NCBI GenBank assembly: GCA_963966185.1
Contig: CAWZYM010000114.1
Coordinates: 1,416,501-1,480,500, forward strand
Source: Rhabditoides inermis
Lineage: Eukaryota; Nematoda; Chromadorea; Rhabditida; Rhabditidae
Direction: 5' to 3'
Length of the DNA stretch: 64,000 bases
Shown: in pieces, positions 1 to 11,396 of the stretch
How the letters are laid out: each line of letters begins with the position of its first letter
Position numbering within the stretch: the first letter of the stretch is position 1
The notes under the pieces: generated by a model
Told to the model about the DNA's origin: nothing
The model's input: only the letters and a program-made list of their open reading frames with translations
Databases searched by the model: none
Program-made: the position numbers and the translations under genes

Positions 1-3000
1 AAACACTCGTCGCTACAAATTCGCCCGACGATTTTTTTGTCTCTCGCTCCACTCTCCTTTCCGCGAGATCGACTCGGACCTCGGTGTGGTCGAACTCGTC
101 CGCCCATCAAATGAACTATGGGCGTCGACTAAAAACGGCATAAGAAACTGATCTGAAAGTATGAATCTTTGAAACACTTGTCGCTACAAATTCGCCCGAC
201 GATTTTTTGTCTCTCGCTCCACTCTCCTCTCCGCGAGATAGACTCGGACCTCGGTCTGGTCGAACTCGTCCGCCCATCAAATGAACTATGGGCGTCGACT
301 AAATAAGGCATAAGAAACTGATCTGAAAGTATAAATCTTCGAAACACTCGTCGCTACAATTTCGCCCGACGATTTTCTCTCTCTCTCGCTCCACTCTTCT
401 CTCCGCGAGATCGACTCGGACCTCGGTGTGGTCGAACTCGTCCGCCCATCAAATGAACTATGGGCGTCGACTAAAAATGGCATCAAAAACTGATCTGAAA
501 GTATGAATCTTCGAAACACTCGTCGCTACAAATTCGCCCGACGATTTTTTGTCTCTCGCTCCACTCTCCTCTCCGCGAGATAGACTCGGACATCGGTCTG
601 GTCGAACTCGTCCGCCCATCAAATGAACTATGGGCGTCGACTAAAAACAGCATAAGAAACTAATCTGAAAGTATGAATCTTCGAAACACTCGTCGCTACA
701 AATTCGCCCGACGATTTTCTCTCTCTCGCTCCACTCTCCTCTCCGCGAGATAGACTCGGACCTCGGTCTGGTCGAACTCGTCCGCCCATCAAATGAACTA
801 TGGGCGTCGACTAAAAACGGCATAAGAAACTGATCTGAAAGTATGAATCTTTGAAACACTCGTCGCTACAAATTCGCCCGACGATTTTTTGTCTCTCGCT
901 CCACTCTCCTCTCCGCGAGATTCGGACCTCGGTCTGGTCGAACTCGTCCGCCCATCAAATGAACTATGGGCGTCGACTAAAAACGGCATAAGAAACTGAT
1001 CTGAAAGTATGAATCTTCGAAACACTCGTCGCTACAATTTCGCCCGACGATTTTCTCTCTCTCGCTCCACTCTTCTCTCCGCGAGATCGACTCGGACCTC
1101 GGTGTGGTCGAACTCGTCCGCCCATCAAATGAACTATGGGCGTCGACTAAAAATGGCATCAAAAACTGATCTGAAAGTATGAATCTTCGAAACACTCGTC
1201 GCTACAAATTCGCCCGACGATTTTTTGTCTCTCGCTCCACTCTCCTCTCCGCGAGATAGACTCGGACATCGGTCTGGTCGAACTCGTCCGCCCATCAAAT
1301 GAACTATGGGCATCGACTAAAAACAGCATAAGAAACTAATCTGAAAGTATGAATCTTCGAAACACTCGTCGCTACAAATTCGCCCGACGATTTTCTCTCT
1401 CTCGCTCCACTCTCCTCTCCGCGAGATAGACTCGGACCTCGGTCTGGTCGAACTCGTCCGCCCATCAAATGAACTATGGGCGTTGACTAAAAACGGCATA
1501 AGAAACTTATCTGAAAGTATGAATCTTCGAAACACTCGTCGCTACAAATTCGCCCGACGATTTTTTTGTCTCTCGCTCCACTCTCCTTTCCGCGAGATCG
1601 ACTCGGACCTCGGTGTGGTCGAACTCGTCCGCCCATCAAATGAACTATGGGCGTCGACTAATAAAAACGGCATAAGAAACTGATCTGAAAGTATGAATCT
1701 TTGAAACACTCGTCGCTACAAATTCGCCCGACGATTTTTTGTCTCTCGCTCCACTCTCCTCTCCGCGAGATAGACTCGGACCTCGGTGTGGTCGAACTCG
1801 TCCGCCCATCAAATGAACTATGGGCGTCGACTAAAAATGGCATCAGAAACTGATCTGAAAGTATGAATCTTCGAAACACTCGTCGCTACAAATTCGCCCG
1901 ACGATTTTTTTGTCTCTCGCTCCACTCTCCTCTCCGCGAGATAGACTCGGACATCGGTCTGGTCGAACTCGTCCGCCCATCAAATGAACTATGCGCGTCG
2001 ATTAAAAACGGCATAAGAAACTAATCTGAAAGTATGAATCTTCGAAACACTCGTCGCTACAAATTCGCCCGACGATTTTTTGTCTCTCGCTCTACTCTCC
2101 TCTTCACGAGATCGACTCGGACCTCGGTCTGGTCGAACTCGTCCGCCCATCAAATGAACTATGGGCGTTGACTAAAAACGGCATAAGAAACTTATCTGAA
2201 AGTATGAATCTTCGAAACACTCGTCGCTACAAATTCGCCCGACGATTTTTTTGTCTCTCGCTCCACTCTCCTTTCCGCGAGATCGACTCGGACCTCGGTG
2301 TGGTCGAACTCGTCCGCCCATCAAATGAACTATGGGCGTCGACTAAAAACGGCATAAGAAACTGATCTGAAAGTATGAATCTTTGAAACACTCGTCGCTA
2401 CAAATTCGCCCGACGATTTTTTGTCTCTCGCTCCACTCTCCTCTCCGCGAGATAGACTCGGACCTCGGTCTGGTCGAACTCGTCCGCCCATCAAATGAAC
2501 TATGGGCGTCGACTAAAAACGGCATAAGAAACTGATCTGAAAGTATGAATCTTCGAAACACTCGTCGCTACAAATTCGCCCGACGATTTTCTCTCTCTCG
2601 CTCCACTCTTCTCTCCGCGAGATCGACTCGGACCTCGGTGTGGTCGAACTCGTCCGCCCATCAAATGAACTATGGGCGTCGACTAAAAATGGCATCAGAA
2701 ACTGATCTGAAAGTATGAATCTTCGAAACACTCGTCGCTACAAATTCGCCCGACGATTTTTTGTCTCTCGCTCCACTCTCCTCTCCGCGAGATAGACTCG
2801 GACCTCGGTGTGGTCGAACTCGTCCGCCCATCAAATGAACTATGGGCGTCGACTAAAAATGGCATCAGAAACTGATCTGAAAGTATGAATCTTCGAAACA
2901 CTCGTCGCTACAAATTCGCCCGACGATTTTTTGTCTCTCGCTCCACTCTCCTCTCCGCGAGATAGACTCGGACATCGGTCTGGTCAAACTCGTCCGCCCA

Positions 3001-3350
3001 TCAAATGAACTATGCGCGTCGTTTAAAAACGGCATAAGAAACTAATCTGAAAGTATGAATCTTCGAAACACTCGTCGCTACAAATTCGCCCGACGATTTT
3101 TTGTCTCTCGCTCCACTCTCCTCTCCGCGAGATAGACTCGGACCTCGGTCTGGTCGAACTCGTCCGCCCATCAAATGAACTATGGGCGTCGACTAAAAAC
3201 GGCATAAGAAACTGATCTGAAAGTATGAATCTTCGAAACACTCGTCGCTACAAATTCGCCCGACGATTTTTTGTCTCTCGCTCCACTCTCCTCTCCGCGA
3301 GATAGACTCGGACATCGGTCTGGTCGAACTCGTCCGCCCATCAAATGAAC

Positions 3351-3520
3351 TATGGGCGTCGACTAAAAACGGCATAAGAAACTGATCTGAAAGTATGAAT
3401 CTTCGAAACACTCGTCGCTACAAATTCGCCCGACGATTTTTTGTCTCTCGCTCCACTCTCCTCTCCGCGAGATAGACTCGGACCTCGGTCTGGTCGAACT
3501 CGTCCGCCCATCAAATGAAC
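3351..3520 (+). repeat. Representative 170-bp satellite unit
   Basis: This is a typical unit, chosen arbitrarily as a phase reference. By hand count it has 50 C and 34 G (49.4% G+C) and 17 CpG dinucleotides against about 10 expected from composition. It carries one A5 run and one T6 run, and an imperfectly Y-rich stretch (TTTTTTGTCTCTCGCTCCACTC). The length is close to one nucleosome repeat, as in many centromeric and pericentromeric satellites; a centromeric role is only inference. Confidence 0.9.
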
Positions 3521-3528
3521 TATGGGCG
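3505..3528. repeat. Short inverted repeat inside the satellite unit
   Basis: CGCCCAT, a 10-nt loop (CAAATGAACT) and ATGGGCG form a perfect 7-bp stem. It is present in nearly every unit of the window; this is one example. Some units break it (ATGCGCG in units around 1990, 3012 and 5392; ACGGGCG around 34031 and 44220). Units near 32484 and 34181 lose one C just before the left arm (GTCGCCCAT for GTCCGCCCAT), which removes one C-G pair only if counted with the outer C. It could be a protein site or a hairpin in RNA; nothing in the sequence decides this. Confidence 0.8.
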
Positions 3529-6500
3529 TCGACTAAAAATGGCATCAGAAACTGATCTGAAAGTATGAATCTTCGAAACACTCGTCGCTACAAATTCGCC
3601 CGACGATTTTCTCTCTCTCGCTCCACTCTTCTCTCCGCGAGATCGACTCGGACCTCGGTGTGGTCGAACTCGTCCGCCCATCAAATGAACTATGGGCGTC
3701 GACTAAAAATGGCATCAGAAACTGATCTGAAAGTATGAATCTTCGAAACACTCGTCGCTACAAATTCGCCCGACGATTTTCTCTCTCTCGCTCCACTCTT
3801 CTCTCCGCGAGATCGACTCGGACCTCGGTGTGGTCGAACTCGTCCGCCCATCAAATGAACTATGGGCGTCGACTAAAAATGGCATCAGAAACTGATCTGA
3901 AAGTATGAATCTTCGAAACACTCGTCGCTACAAATTCGCCCGACGATTTTTTGTCTCTCGCTCCACTCTCCTCTCCGCGAGATCGACTCGGACCTCGGTG
4001 TGGTCGAACTCGTCCGCCCATCAAATGAACTATGGGCGTCGACTAAAAATGGCATCAGAAACTGATCTGAAAGTATGAATCTTCGAAACACTCGTCGCTA
4101 CAAATTCGCCCGACGATTTTTTGTCTCTCGCTCCACTCTCCTCTCCGCGAGATAGACTCGGACATTGGTCTGGTCGAACTCGTCCGCCCATCAAATGAAC
4201 TATGCGCGTCGACTAAAAACGGCATAAGAAACTAATCTGAAAGTATGAATCTTCGAAACACTCGTCGCTACAAATTCGCCCGACGATTTTTTGTCTCTCG
4301 CTCTACTCTCCTCTTCACGAGATCGACTCGGACCTCGGTCTGGTCGAACTCGTCCGCCCATCAAATGAACTATGGGCGTCGACTAAAAACGGCATGAGAA
4401 ACTGATCTGAAAGTATGAATCTTCGAAACACTCGTCGCTACAAATTCGCCCGACGATTTTTTGTCTCTCGCTCCACTCTCCTCTCCGCGAGATAGACTCG
4501 GACATCGGTCTGGTCGAACTCGTCCGCCCATCAAATGAACTATGGGCGTCGACTAAAAACGGCATAAGAAACTGATCTGAAAGTATGAATCTTCGAAACA
4601 CTCGTCGCTACAAATTCGCCCGACGATTTTTTGTCTCTCGCTCCACTCTCCTCTCCGCGAGATAGACTCGGACCTCGGTCTGGTCGAACTCGTCCGCCCA
4701 TCAAATGAACTATGGGCGTCGACTAAAAATGGCATCAGAAACTGATCTGAAAGTATGAATCTTCGAAACACTCGTCGCTACAAATTCGCCCGACGATTTT
4801 CTCTCTCTCGCTCCACTCTTCTCTCCGCGAGATCGACTCGGACCTCGGTGTGGTCGAACTCGTCCGCCCATCAAATGAACTATGGGCGTCGACTAAAAAT
4901 GGCATCAGAAACTGATCTGAAAGTATGAATCTTCGAAACACTCGTCGCTACAAATTCGCCCGACGATTTTCTCTCTCTCGCTCCACTCTTCTCTCCGCGA
5001 GATCGACTCGGACCTCGGTGTGGTCGAACTCGTCCGCCCATCAAATGAACTATGGGCGTCGACTAAAAATGGCATCAGAAACTGATCTGAAAGTATGAAT
5101 CTTCGAAACACTCGTCGCTACAAATTCGCCCGACGATTTTTTGTCTCTCGCTCCACTCTCCTCTCCGCGAGATCGACTCGGACCTCGGTGTGGTCGAACT
5201 CGTCCGCCCATCAAATGAACTATGGGCGTCGACTAAAAATGGCATCAGAAACTGATCTGAAAGTATGAATCTTCGAAACACTCGTCGCTACAAATTCGCC
5301 CGACGATTTTTTGTCTCTCGCTCCACTCTCCTCTCCGCGAGATAGACTCGGACATTGGTCTGGTCGAACTCGTCCGCCCATCAAATGAACTATGCGCGTC
5401 GACTAAAAACGGCATAAGAAACTAATCTGAAAGTATGAATCTTCGAAACACTCGTCGCTACAAATTCGCCCGACGATTTTTTGTCTCTCGCTCTACTCTC
5501 CTCTTCACGAGATCGACTCGGACCTCGGTCTGGTCGAACTCGTCCGCCCATCAAATGAACTATGGGCGTCGACTAAAAACGGCATGAGAAACTGATCTGA
5601 AAGTATGAATCTTCGAAACACTCGTCGCTACAAATTCGCCCGACGATTTTTTGTCTCTCGCTCCACTCTCCTCTCCGCGAGATAGACTCGGACATCGGTC
5701 TGGTCAAACTCGTCCGCCCATCAAATGAACTATGCGCGTCGTTTAAAAACGGCATAAGAAACTAATCTGAAAGTATGAATCTTCGAAACACTCGTCGCTA
5801 CAAATTCGCCCGAAGATTTTTTGTCTCTCGCTCTACTCTCCTCTTCACGAGATCGACTCGGACCTCGGTCTGGTCGAACTCGTCCGCCCATCAAATGAAC
5901 TATGGGCGTTGACTAAAAACGGCATGAGAAACTTATCTGAAAGTATGAATCTTCGAAACACTCGTCGCTACAAATTCGCCCGACGATTTTTTTGTCTCTC
6001 GCTCCACTCTCCTTTCCGCGAGATCGACTCGGACCTCGGTGTGGTCGAACTCGTCCGCCCATCAAATGAACTATGGGCGTCGACTAAAAACGGCATAACA
6101 AACTGATCTGAAAGTATGAATCTTTGAAACACTCGTCGCTACAAATTCGCCCGACGATTTTTTGTCTCTCGCTCCACTCTCCTCTCCGCGAGATAGACTC
6201 GGACCTCGGTCTGGTCGAACTCGTCCGCCCATCAAATGAACTATGGGCGTCGACTAAAAACGGCATAAGAAACTGATCTGAAAGTATGAATCTTCGAAAC
6301 ACTCGTCGCTACAAATTCGCCCGACGATTTTCTCTCTCTCGCTCCACTCTTCTCTCCGCGAGATCGACTCGGACCTCGGTGTGGTCGAACTCGTCCGCCC
6401 ATCAAATGAACTATGGGCGTCGACTAAAAATGGCATCAGAAACTGATCTGAAAGTATGAATCTTCGAAACACTCGTCGCTACAAATTCGCCCGACGATTT

Positions 6501-6535
6501 TTTGTCTCTCGCTCCACTCTCCTCTCCGCGAGATA

Positions 6536-8755
6536 GACTCGGACCTCGGTGTGGTCGAACTCGTCCGCCCATCAAATGAACTATGGGCGTCGACTAAAAA
6601 TGGCATCAGAAACTGATCTGAAAGTATGAATCTTCGAAACACTCGTCGCTACAAATTCGCCCGACGATTTTTTGTCTCTCGCTCCACTCTCCTCTCCGCG
6701 AGATAGACTCGGACATCGGTCTGGTCAAACTCGTCCGCCCATCAAATGAACTATGCGCGTCGTTTAAAAACGGCATAAGAAACTAATCTGAAAGTATGAA
6801 ACTTCGAAACACTCGTCGCTACAAATTCGCCCGACGATTTTTTGTCTCTCGCTCTACTCTCCTCTTCACGAGATCGACTCGGACCTCGGTCTGGTCGAAC
6901 TCGTCCGCCCATCAAATGAACTATGGGCGTCGACTAAAAACGGCATGAGAAACTGATCTGAAAGTATGATACTTCGAAACACTCGTCGCTACAAATTCGC
7001 CCGACGATTTTTTGTCTCTCGCTCCACTCTCCTCTCCGCGAGATAGACTCGGACATCGGTCTGGTCGAACTCGTCCGCCCATCAAATGAACTATGGGCGT
7101 CGACTAAAAACGGCATAAGAAACTGATCTGAAAGTATGAATCTTCGAAACACTCGTCGCTACAAATTCGCCCGACGATTTTTTGTCTCTCGCTCCACTCT
7201 CCTCTCCGCGAGATAGACTCGGACCTCGGTCTGGTCGAACTCGTCCGCCCATCAAATGAACTATGGGCGTCGACTAAAAATGGCATCAGAAACTGATCTG
7301 AAAGTATGAATCTTCGAAACACTCGTCGCTACAAATTCGCCCGACGATTTTCTCTCTCTCGCTCCACTCTTCTCTCCGCGAGATCGACTCGGACCTCGGT
7401 GTGGTCGAACTCGTCCGCCCATCAAATGAACTATGGGCGTCGACTAAAAATGGCATCAGAAACTGATCTGAAAGTATGAATCTTCGAAACACTCGTCGCT
7501 ACAAATTCGCCCGACGATTTTTTGTCTCTCGCTCCACTCTCCTCTCCGCGAGATCGACTCGGACCTCGGTGTGGTCGAACTCGTCCGCCCATCAAATGAA
7601 CTATGGGCGTCGACTAAAAATGGCATCAGAAACTGATCTGAAAGTATGAATCTTCGAAACACTCGTCGCTACAAATTCGCCCGACGATTTTTTGTCTCTC
7701 GCTCCACTCTCCTCTCCGCGAGATAGACTCGGACATCGGTCTGGTCAAACTCGTCCGCCCATCAAATGAACTATGCGCGTCGTTTAAAAACGGCATAAGA
7801 AACTAATCTGAAAGTATGAATCTTCGAAACACTCGTCGCTACAAATTCGCCCGACGATTTTTTGTCTCTCGCTCTACTCTCCTCTTCACGAGATCGACTC
7901 GGACCTCGGTCTGGTCGAACTCGTCCGCCCATCAAATGAACTATGGGCGTCGACTAAAAACGGCATGAGAAACTGATCTGAAAGTATGATACTTCGAAAC
8001 ACTCGTCGCTACAAATTCGCCCGACGATTTTTTGTCTCTCGCTCCACTCTCCTCTCCGCGAGATAGACTCGGACATCGGTCTGGTCGAACTCGTCCGCCC
8101 ATCAAATGAACTATGGGCGTCGACTAAAAACGGCATAAGAAACTGATCTGAAAGTATGAATCTTCGAAACACTCGTCGCTACAAATTCGCCCGACGATTT
8201 TTTGTCTCTCGCTCCACTCTCCTCTCCGCGAGATAGACTCGGACCTCGGTCTGGTCGAACTCGTCCGCCCATCAAATGAACTATGGGCGTCGACTAAAAA
8301 TGGCATCAGAAACTGATCTGAAAGTATGAATCTTCGAAACACTCGTCGCTAAAAATTCGCCCGACGATTTTCTCTCTCTCGCTCCACTCTTCTCTCCGCG
8401 AGATCGACTCGGACCTCGGTGTGGTCGAACTCGTCCGCCCATCAAATGAACTATGGGCGTCGACTAAAAATGGCATCAGAAACTGATCTGAAAGTATGAA
8501 TCTTCGAAACACTCGTCGCTACAAATTCGCCCGACGATTTTTTGTCTCTCGCTCCACTCTCCTCTCCGCGAGATCGACTCGGACCTCGGTGTGGTCGAAC
8601 TCGTCCGCCCATCAAATGAACTATGGGCGTCGACTAAAAATGGCATCAGAAACTGATCTGAAAGTATGAATCTTCGAAACACTCGTCGCTACAAATTCGC
8701 CCGACGATTTTTTGTCTCTCGCTCCACTCTCCTCTCCGCGAGATAGACTCGGACA
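6536..8755 (+). repeat. Six-unit (1020-bp) higher-order repeat
   Basis: Positions 6536-7735 match 7556-8755 at an offset of 1020 bp (6 x 170). Shared markers include GTCAAACTCG (about 6724 and 7744), CGTTTAAAAACGG (about 6760 and 7780) and the ATGATACTTCG unit (about 6966 and 7986). Private changes exist, for example GAAACTTCG at about 6800 in the first copy and GCTAAAAATTCG at about 8348 in the second. Confidence 0.85.
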
Positions 8756-10024
8756 TTGGTCTGGTCGAACTCGTCCGCCCATCAAATGAACTATGCGCGT
8801 CGACTAAAAACGGCATAAGAAACTAATCTGAAAGTATGAATCTTCGAAACACTCGTCGCTACAAATTCGCCCGACGATTTTTTGTCTCTCGCTCTACTCT
8901 CCTCTTCACGAGATCGACTCGGACCTCGGTCTGGTCGAACTCGTCCGCCCATCAAATGAACTATGGGCGTCGACTAAAAACGGCATGAGAAACTGATCTG
9001 AAAGTATGAATCTTCGAAACACTCGTCGCTACAAATTCGCCCGACGATTTTTTGTCTCTCGCTCCACTCTCCTCTCCGCGAGATAGACTCGGACATCGGT
9101 CTGGTCAAACTCGTCCGCCCATCAAATGAACTATGCGCGTCGTTTAAAAACGGCATAAGAAACTAATCTGAAAGTATGAATCTTCGAAACACTCGTCGCT
9201 ACAAATTCGCCCGACGATTTTTTGTCTCTCGCTCTACTCTCCTCTTCACGAGATCGACTCGGACCTCGGTCTGGTCGAACTCGTCCGCCCATCAAATGAA
9301 CTATGGGCGTCGACTAAAAACGGCATGAGAAACTGATCTGAAAGTATGATACTTCGAAACACTCGTCGCTACAAATTCGCCCGACGATTTTTTGTCTCTC
9401 GCTCCACTCTCCTCTCCGCGAGATAGACTCGGACATCGGTCTGGTCGAACTCGTCCGCCCATCAAATGAACTATGGGCGTCGACTAAAAACGGCATAAGA
9501 AACTGATCTGAAAGTATGAATCTTCGAAACACTCGTCGCTACAAATTCGCCCGACGATTTTTTGTCTCTCGCTCCACTCTCCTCTCCGCGAGATAGACTC
9601 GGACCTCGGTCTGGTCGAACTCGTCCGCCCATCAAATGAACTATGGGCGTCGACTAAAAATGGCATCAGAAACTGATCTGAAAGTATGAATCTTCGAAAC
9701 ACTTGTCGCTACAAATTCGCCCGACGATTTTCTCTCTCTCGCTCCACTCTTCTCTCCGCGAGATCGACTCGGACCTCGGTGTGGTCGAACTCGTCCGCCC
9801 ATCAAATGAACTATGGGCGTCGACTAAAAATGGCATCAGAAACTGATCTGAAAGTATGAATCTTCGAAACACTCGTCGCTACAAATTCGCCCGACGATTT
9901 TTTGTCTCTCGCTCCACTCTCCTCTCCGCGAGATAGACTCGGACATCGGTCTGGTCGAACTCGTCCGCCCATCAAATGAACTATGGGCGTCGACTAAAAA
10001 CGGCATAAGAAACTGATCTGAAAG

Positions 10025-10026
10025 TA
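10025..10026. other. TA target-site duplication, left side of copy 1
   Basis: The uninterrupted satellite reads GAAAGTATGAATC. At the left junction it reads GAAAGTA followed by the element end CAGTACAGC, so this TA is one of the duplicated pair. Confidence 0.88.
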
Positions 10027-10053
10027 CAGTACAGCTCGAGTTAGGTGATCCCT

Positions 10054-10073
10054 GTCCATGGACGTCCATGGAC
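10054..10073. repeat. Subterminal tandem palindrome, two GTCCATGGAC
   Basis: The 10-bp perfect palindrome GTCCATGGAC occurs twice in direct tandem, 27 bp from the left end, followed by a partial third (GTCCGGGA). The mirror pair is at 12138-12157. Subterminal repeats are common transposase-binding sites in DNA transposons; that role is inferred here. Confidence 0.85.
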
Positions 10074-10089
10074 GTCCGGGATTTTGGTG

Positions 10090-10310
10090 GACGTTTCTGG
10101 TGTCTCTCTCTTTACACACTCTCTCGCGTTCCCATCGCCGTCTCCCCACAGGCATTTTATGGTCCCTGTTTGAAGGGAATGTGGGCAGTGAGAGAACTGA
10201 CTTTTTGAAATGAACTTTTCATGAAACGAAATCATTACTATCAATTATGTTTTGTTCAGAGCATCTCGAATATACCATATTTCATAGTGCTCAAATGAAG
10301 TTCACTACTT
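10090..10310 (+). repeat. Arm-internal module A
   Basis: Starts with GACGTTTCTGGTG, continues to ACACACTCTCTCGC, and ends with GAATATACCAT, TTCATAG and CAAATGAAGTTCACTACTT. The same landmarks in the same order recur in 10527-10768, so the arm seems built from two diverged copies of one module. The middle parts are not alignable by eye. Confidence 0.6.
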
Positions 10311-10526
10311 ACTGACTTTCAGTACTGACTTCCATTTTACGTGAGTATTCAAAACATAATCTATGAGAGACATATGTAGTATTGTTCGCATTGTTTGTCT
10401 TAGTCTACATGCGGTTTGTGGTGACTGATTTTCATCATTTTGAATTCCAATATAATTGGTCCCCCGATAAGACAAGGTCCGTTGTTGCATCCATTCACTC
10501 TCATCCAGGCGTCCATGTACGGTGTG

Positions 10527-10768
10527 GACGTGTCTGGTGCCTCTACCTTATACACACTCTCTCGCTTTCCTCTCGCGACGCGCATCGCACAGGGCTATTC
10601 TGCCGATGGCGGTACAGTCGGACGCGACTGCTTGTGTGAAGTCTGAAACGTCATTCGACTTTCTAGAATCTGAAAATTAGAAAATATAAATATTATATTT
10701 ATCTGTCTCTTGTAACCGACATCAAGAATATACCATGGTTCATAGGGATCCAATGAAATTCACTACTT
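10527..10768 (+). repeat. Arm-internal module B
   Basis: Diverged direct copy of module A: GACGTGTCTGGTGCCTCT, ACACACTCTCTCGC, then GAATATACCATGGTTCATAG and CAATGAAATTCACTACTT. The offset is 437 bp at the start and 458 bp at the end. Mirrored in the right arm. Confidence 0.6.
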
Positions 10769-10917
10769 GAGGAGAGCCTCATAGTCAGGGTGGCTACAGT
10801 TCTGGTCCCAGCTGCCTTCGACATCAACACACCGGTGTGAGGGGGAGACATGAAGTGGTGGTCGTATGCCAAGTTGCCAAGAACGACAAGTCTGACAAGC
10901 GATTGCAACTCTTCGGT

Positions 10918-11110
10918 GTTCGAGAAACCAGCTACAATTTTATTTGCATCGTTTCTGTCTCCTCGAGATGAGCAAAATTATGTCTTATTTTTGTAATTTC
11001 GACCATTTTGAACATATCCAGGTAGTGCCACCCGTGCTTATTTCCAGTTGAACTTGAGTGATTGCGCAAATCCACACTCGACTCACTCCTTTATGACCCT
11101 TCCCCACCGG
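10918..11110 (+). repeat. Direct repeat A in the element centre
   Basis: Aligns with 11167-11357 through shared landmarks: GTT(C/T)GAGAAA(C/T)CAGCT, (T/A)TTTTGAACA, GCCACCCG, TTGCC/TTTCC, GAGTGAT, CACTCGACTC/CATCGACTC and TTTATGACCC/TTTATGGCCC. Divergence is high, about a third of positions by eye. Confidence 0.7.
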
Positions 11111-11166
11111 CAAACGGTCGAGGCAGACTGGTTCTCTCGCTCCGCCCCTATCCCACTGTTTTTTGT

Positions 11167-11357
11167 GTTTGAGAAATCAGCTGTGATTGTCCGTAAACCG
11201 GCTTTCTCTCATCGAGACGAATAACATGACGTCTTTCAATTTTGATTTGGACTATTTTGAACAAATACAGATATCGCCACCCGGGCTAATTGCCAGATCA
11301 ACATGAGTGATGGTGCATTTCCACCATCGACTCTCTCTTTTATGGCCCTCCCGTAGC
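11167..11357 (+). repeat. Direct repeat B in the element centre
   Basis: Partner of 10918-11110, 249 bp downstream. Both copies occur again unchanged in the second element (20393-20585 and 20642-20832). Confidence 0.7.
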
Positions 11358-11396
11358 GAGAGAGAGCGTGATATGGAGGGTGCCAGACACGTAAGA

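Larger units (their letters stand above)
3207..5586 (+). repeat. Seven-unit (1190-bp) higher-order repeat, two copies
   Basis: The order of unit variants from 3207 recurs exactly 1190 bp (7 x 170) later, at 4397, and the match continues to about 4515/5705. Diagnostic variants recur in register: GACATTGG at about 4161 and 5351, the TTCACGAGATC unit at about 4314 and 5504, and ATGCGCG at about 4202 and 5392. This is a local tandem duplication of seven units. Confidence 0.85.
1..10026 (+). repeat. 170-bp satellite array, segment 1
   Basis: About 59 head-to-tail units of one 170-bp satellite fill this stretch. Each unit contains, in order, a block reading GAACTCGTCCGCCCATC, an ATGGGCGTCGAC block, AAAAACGGCAT, GAATCTTCGAAACACTCG, ACAAATTCGCCCGACG, a T-rich then CT-rich tract, and CGAGAT(A/C)GACTCGGACC. 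Two kinds of pyrimidine tract alternate: T6-GTCTCTCGCTCC and TTTTCTCTCTCTCGCTCC; a third variant has CTCTACTCTCCTCTTCACGAG. Period is 170 bp, shifting by 1 bp where the T run is 7 instead of 6. One unit near 917-923 lacks 4 bp (AGATTCGG instead of AGATAGACTCGG). No unit is inverted. No non-repeat sequence lies in this stretch. Confidence 0.98.
10027..10814 (+). repeat. Left inverted arm of element copy 1
   Basis: This 788-bp arm is the reverse complement of 11397-12184 with scattered substitutions and a few 1-bp indels, a few percent by eye. Examples: CATCGCCGTCTCC here against CATCGCCTTCTCC, and TCATCCAGGCG against TCATTTGGCG. It has an A/T-rich patch at about 10676-10702. Open frames within it are mirrored in the other arm and have no recognisable protein similarity. 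Confidence 0.92.
10815..11396. other. Central unpaired region of element copy 1
   Basis: This 582-bp centre has no inverted partner. It holds two diverged direct repeats (10918-11110 and 11167-11357) and no credible coding frame. The end near 11362-11393 (GAGAGAGCGTGATATGGAGGGTGCCAGACACG) resembles, in reverse complement, the CGTGTCTGG...ACTCTCTCGC motif of the arms. Confidence 0.85.

Noticed and set aside
3394..3410. CENP-B-box-like match, TTCG-AAAC-A-CT-CGTC in the satellite unit
   Set aside because: It matches about 7 of the 9 key positions of the mammalian box (final GG is TC). By rough calculation such a match is expected about 0.45 times by chance in 170 bp on both strands, so it is not evidence by itself.
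1..10026. CRISPR array
   Set aside because: Units are 170 bp of nearly identical sequence with no short repeat/unique spacer alternation and no cas genes.
10382..10639. 85-codon plus-strand frame in the left arm, with a mirror frame on the other strand in the right arm
   Set aside because: Explained by the inverted repeat; low-complexity and Ser/Arg-rich, with no identifiable family and overlapping frames on both strands.
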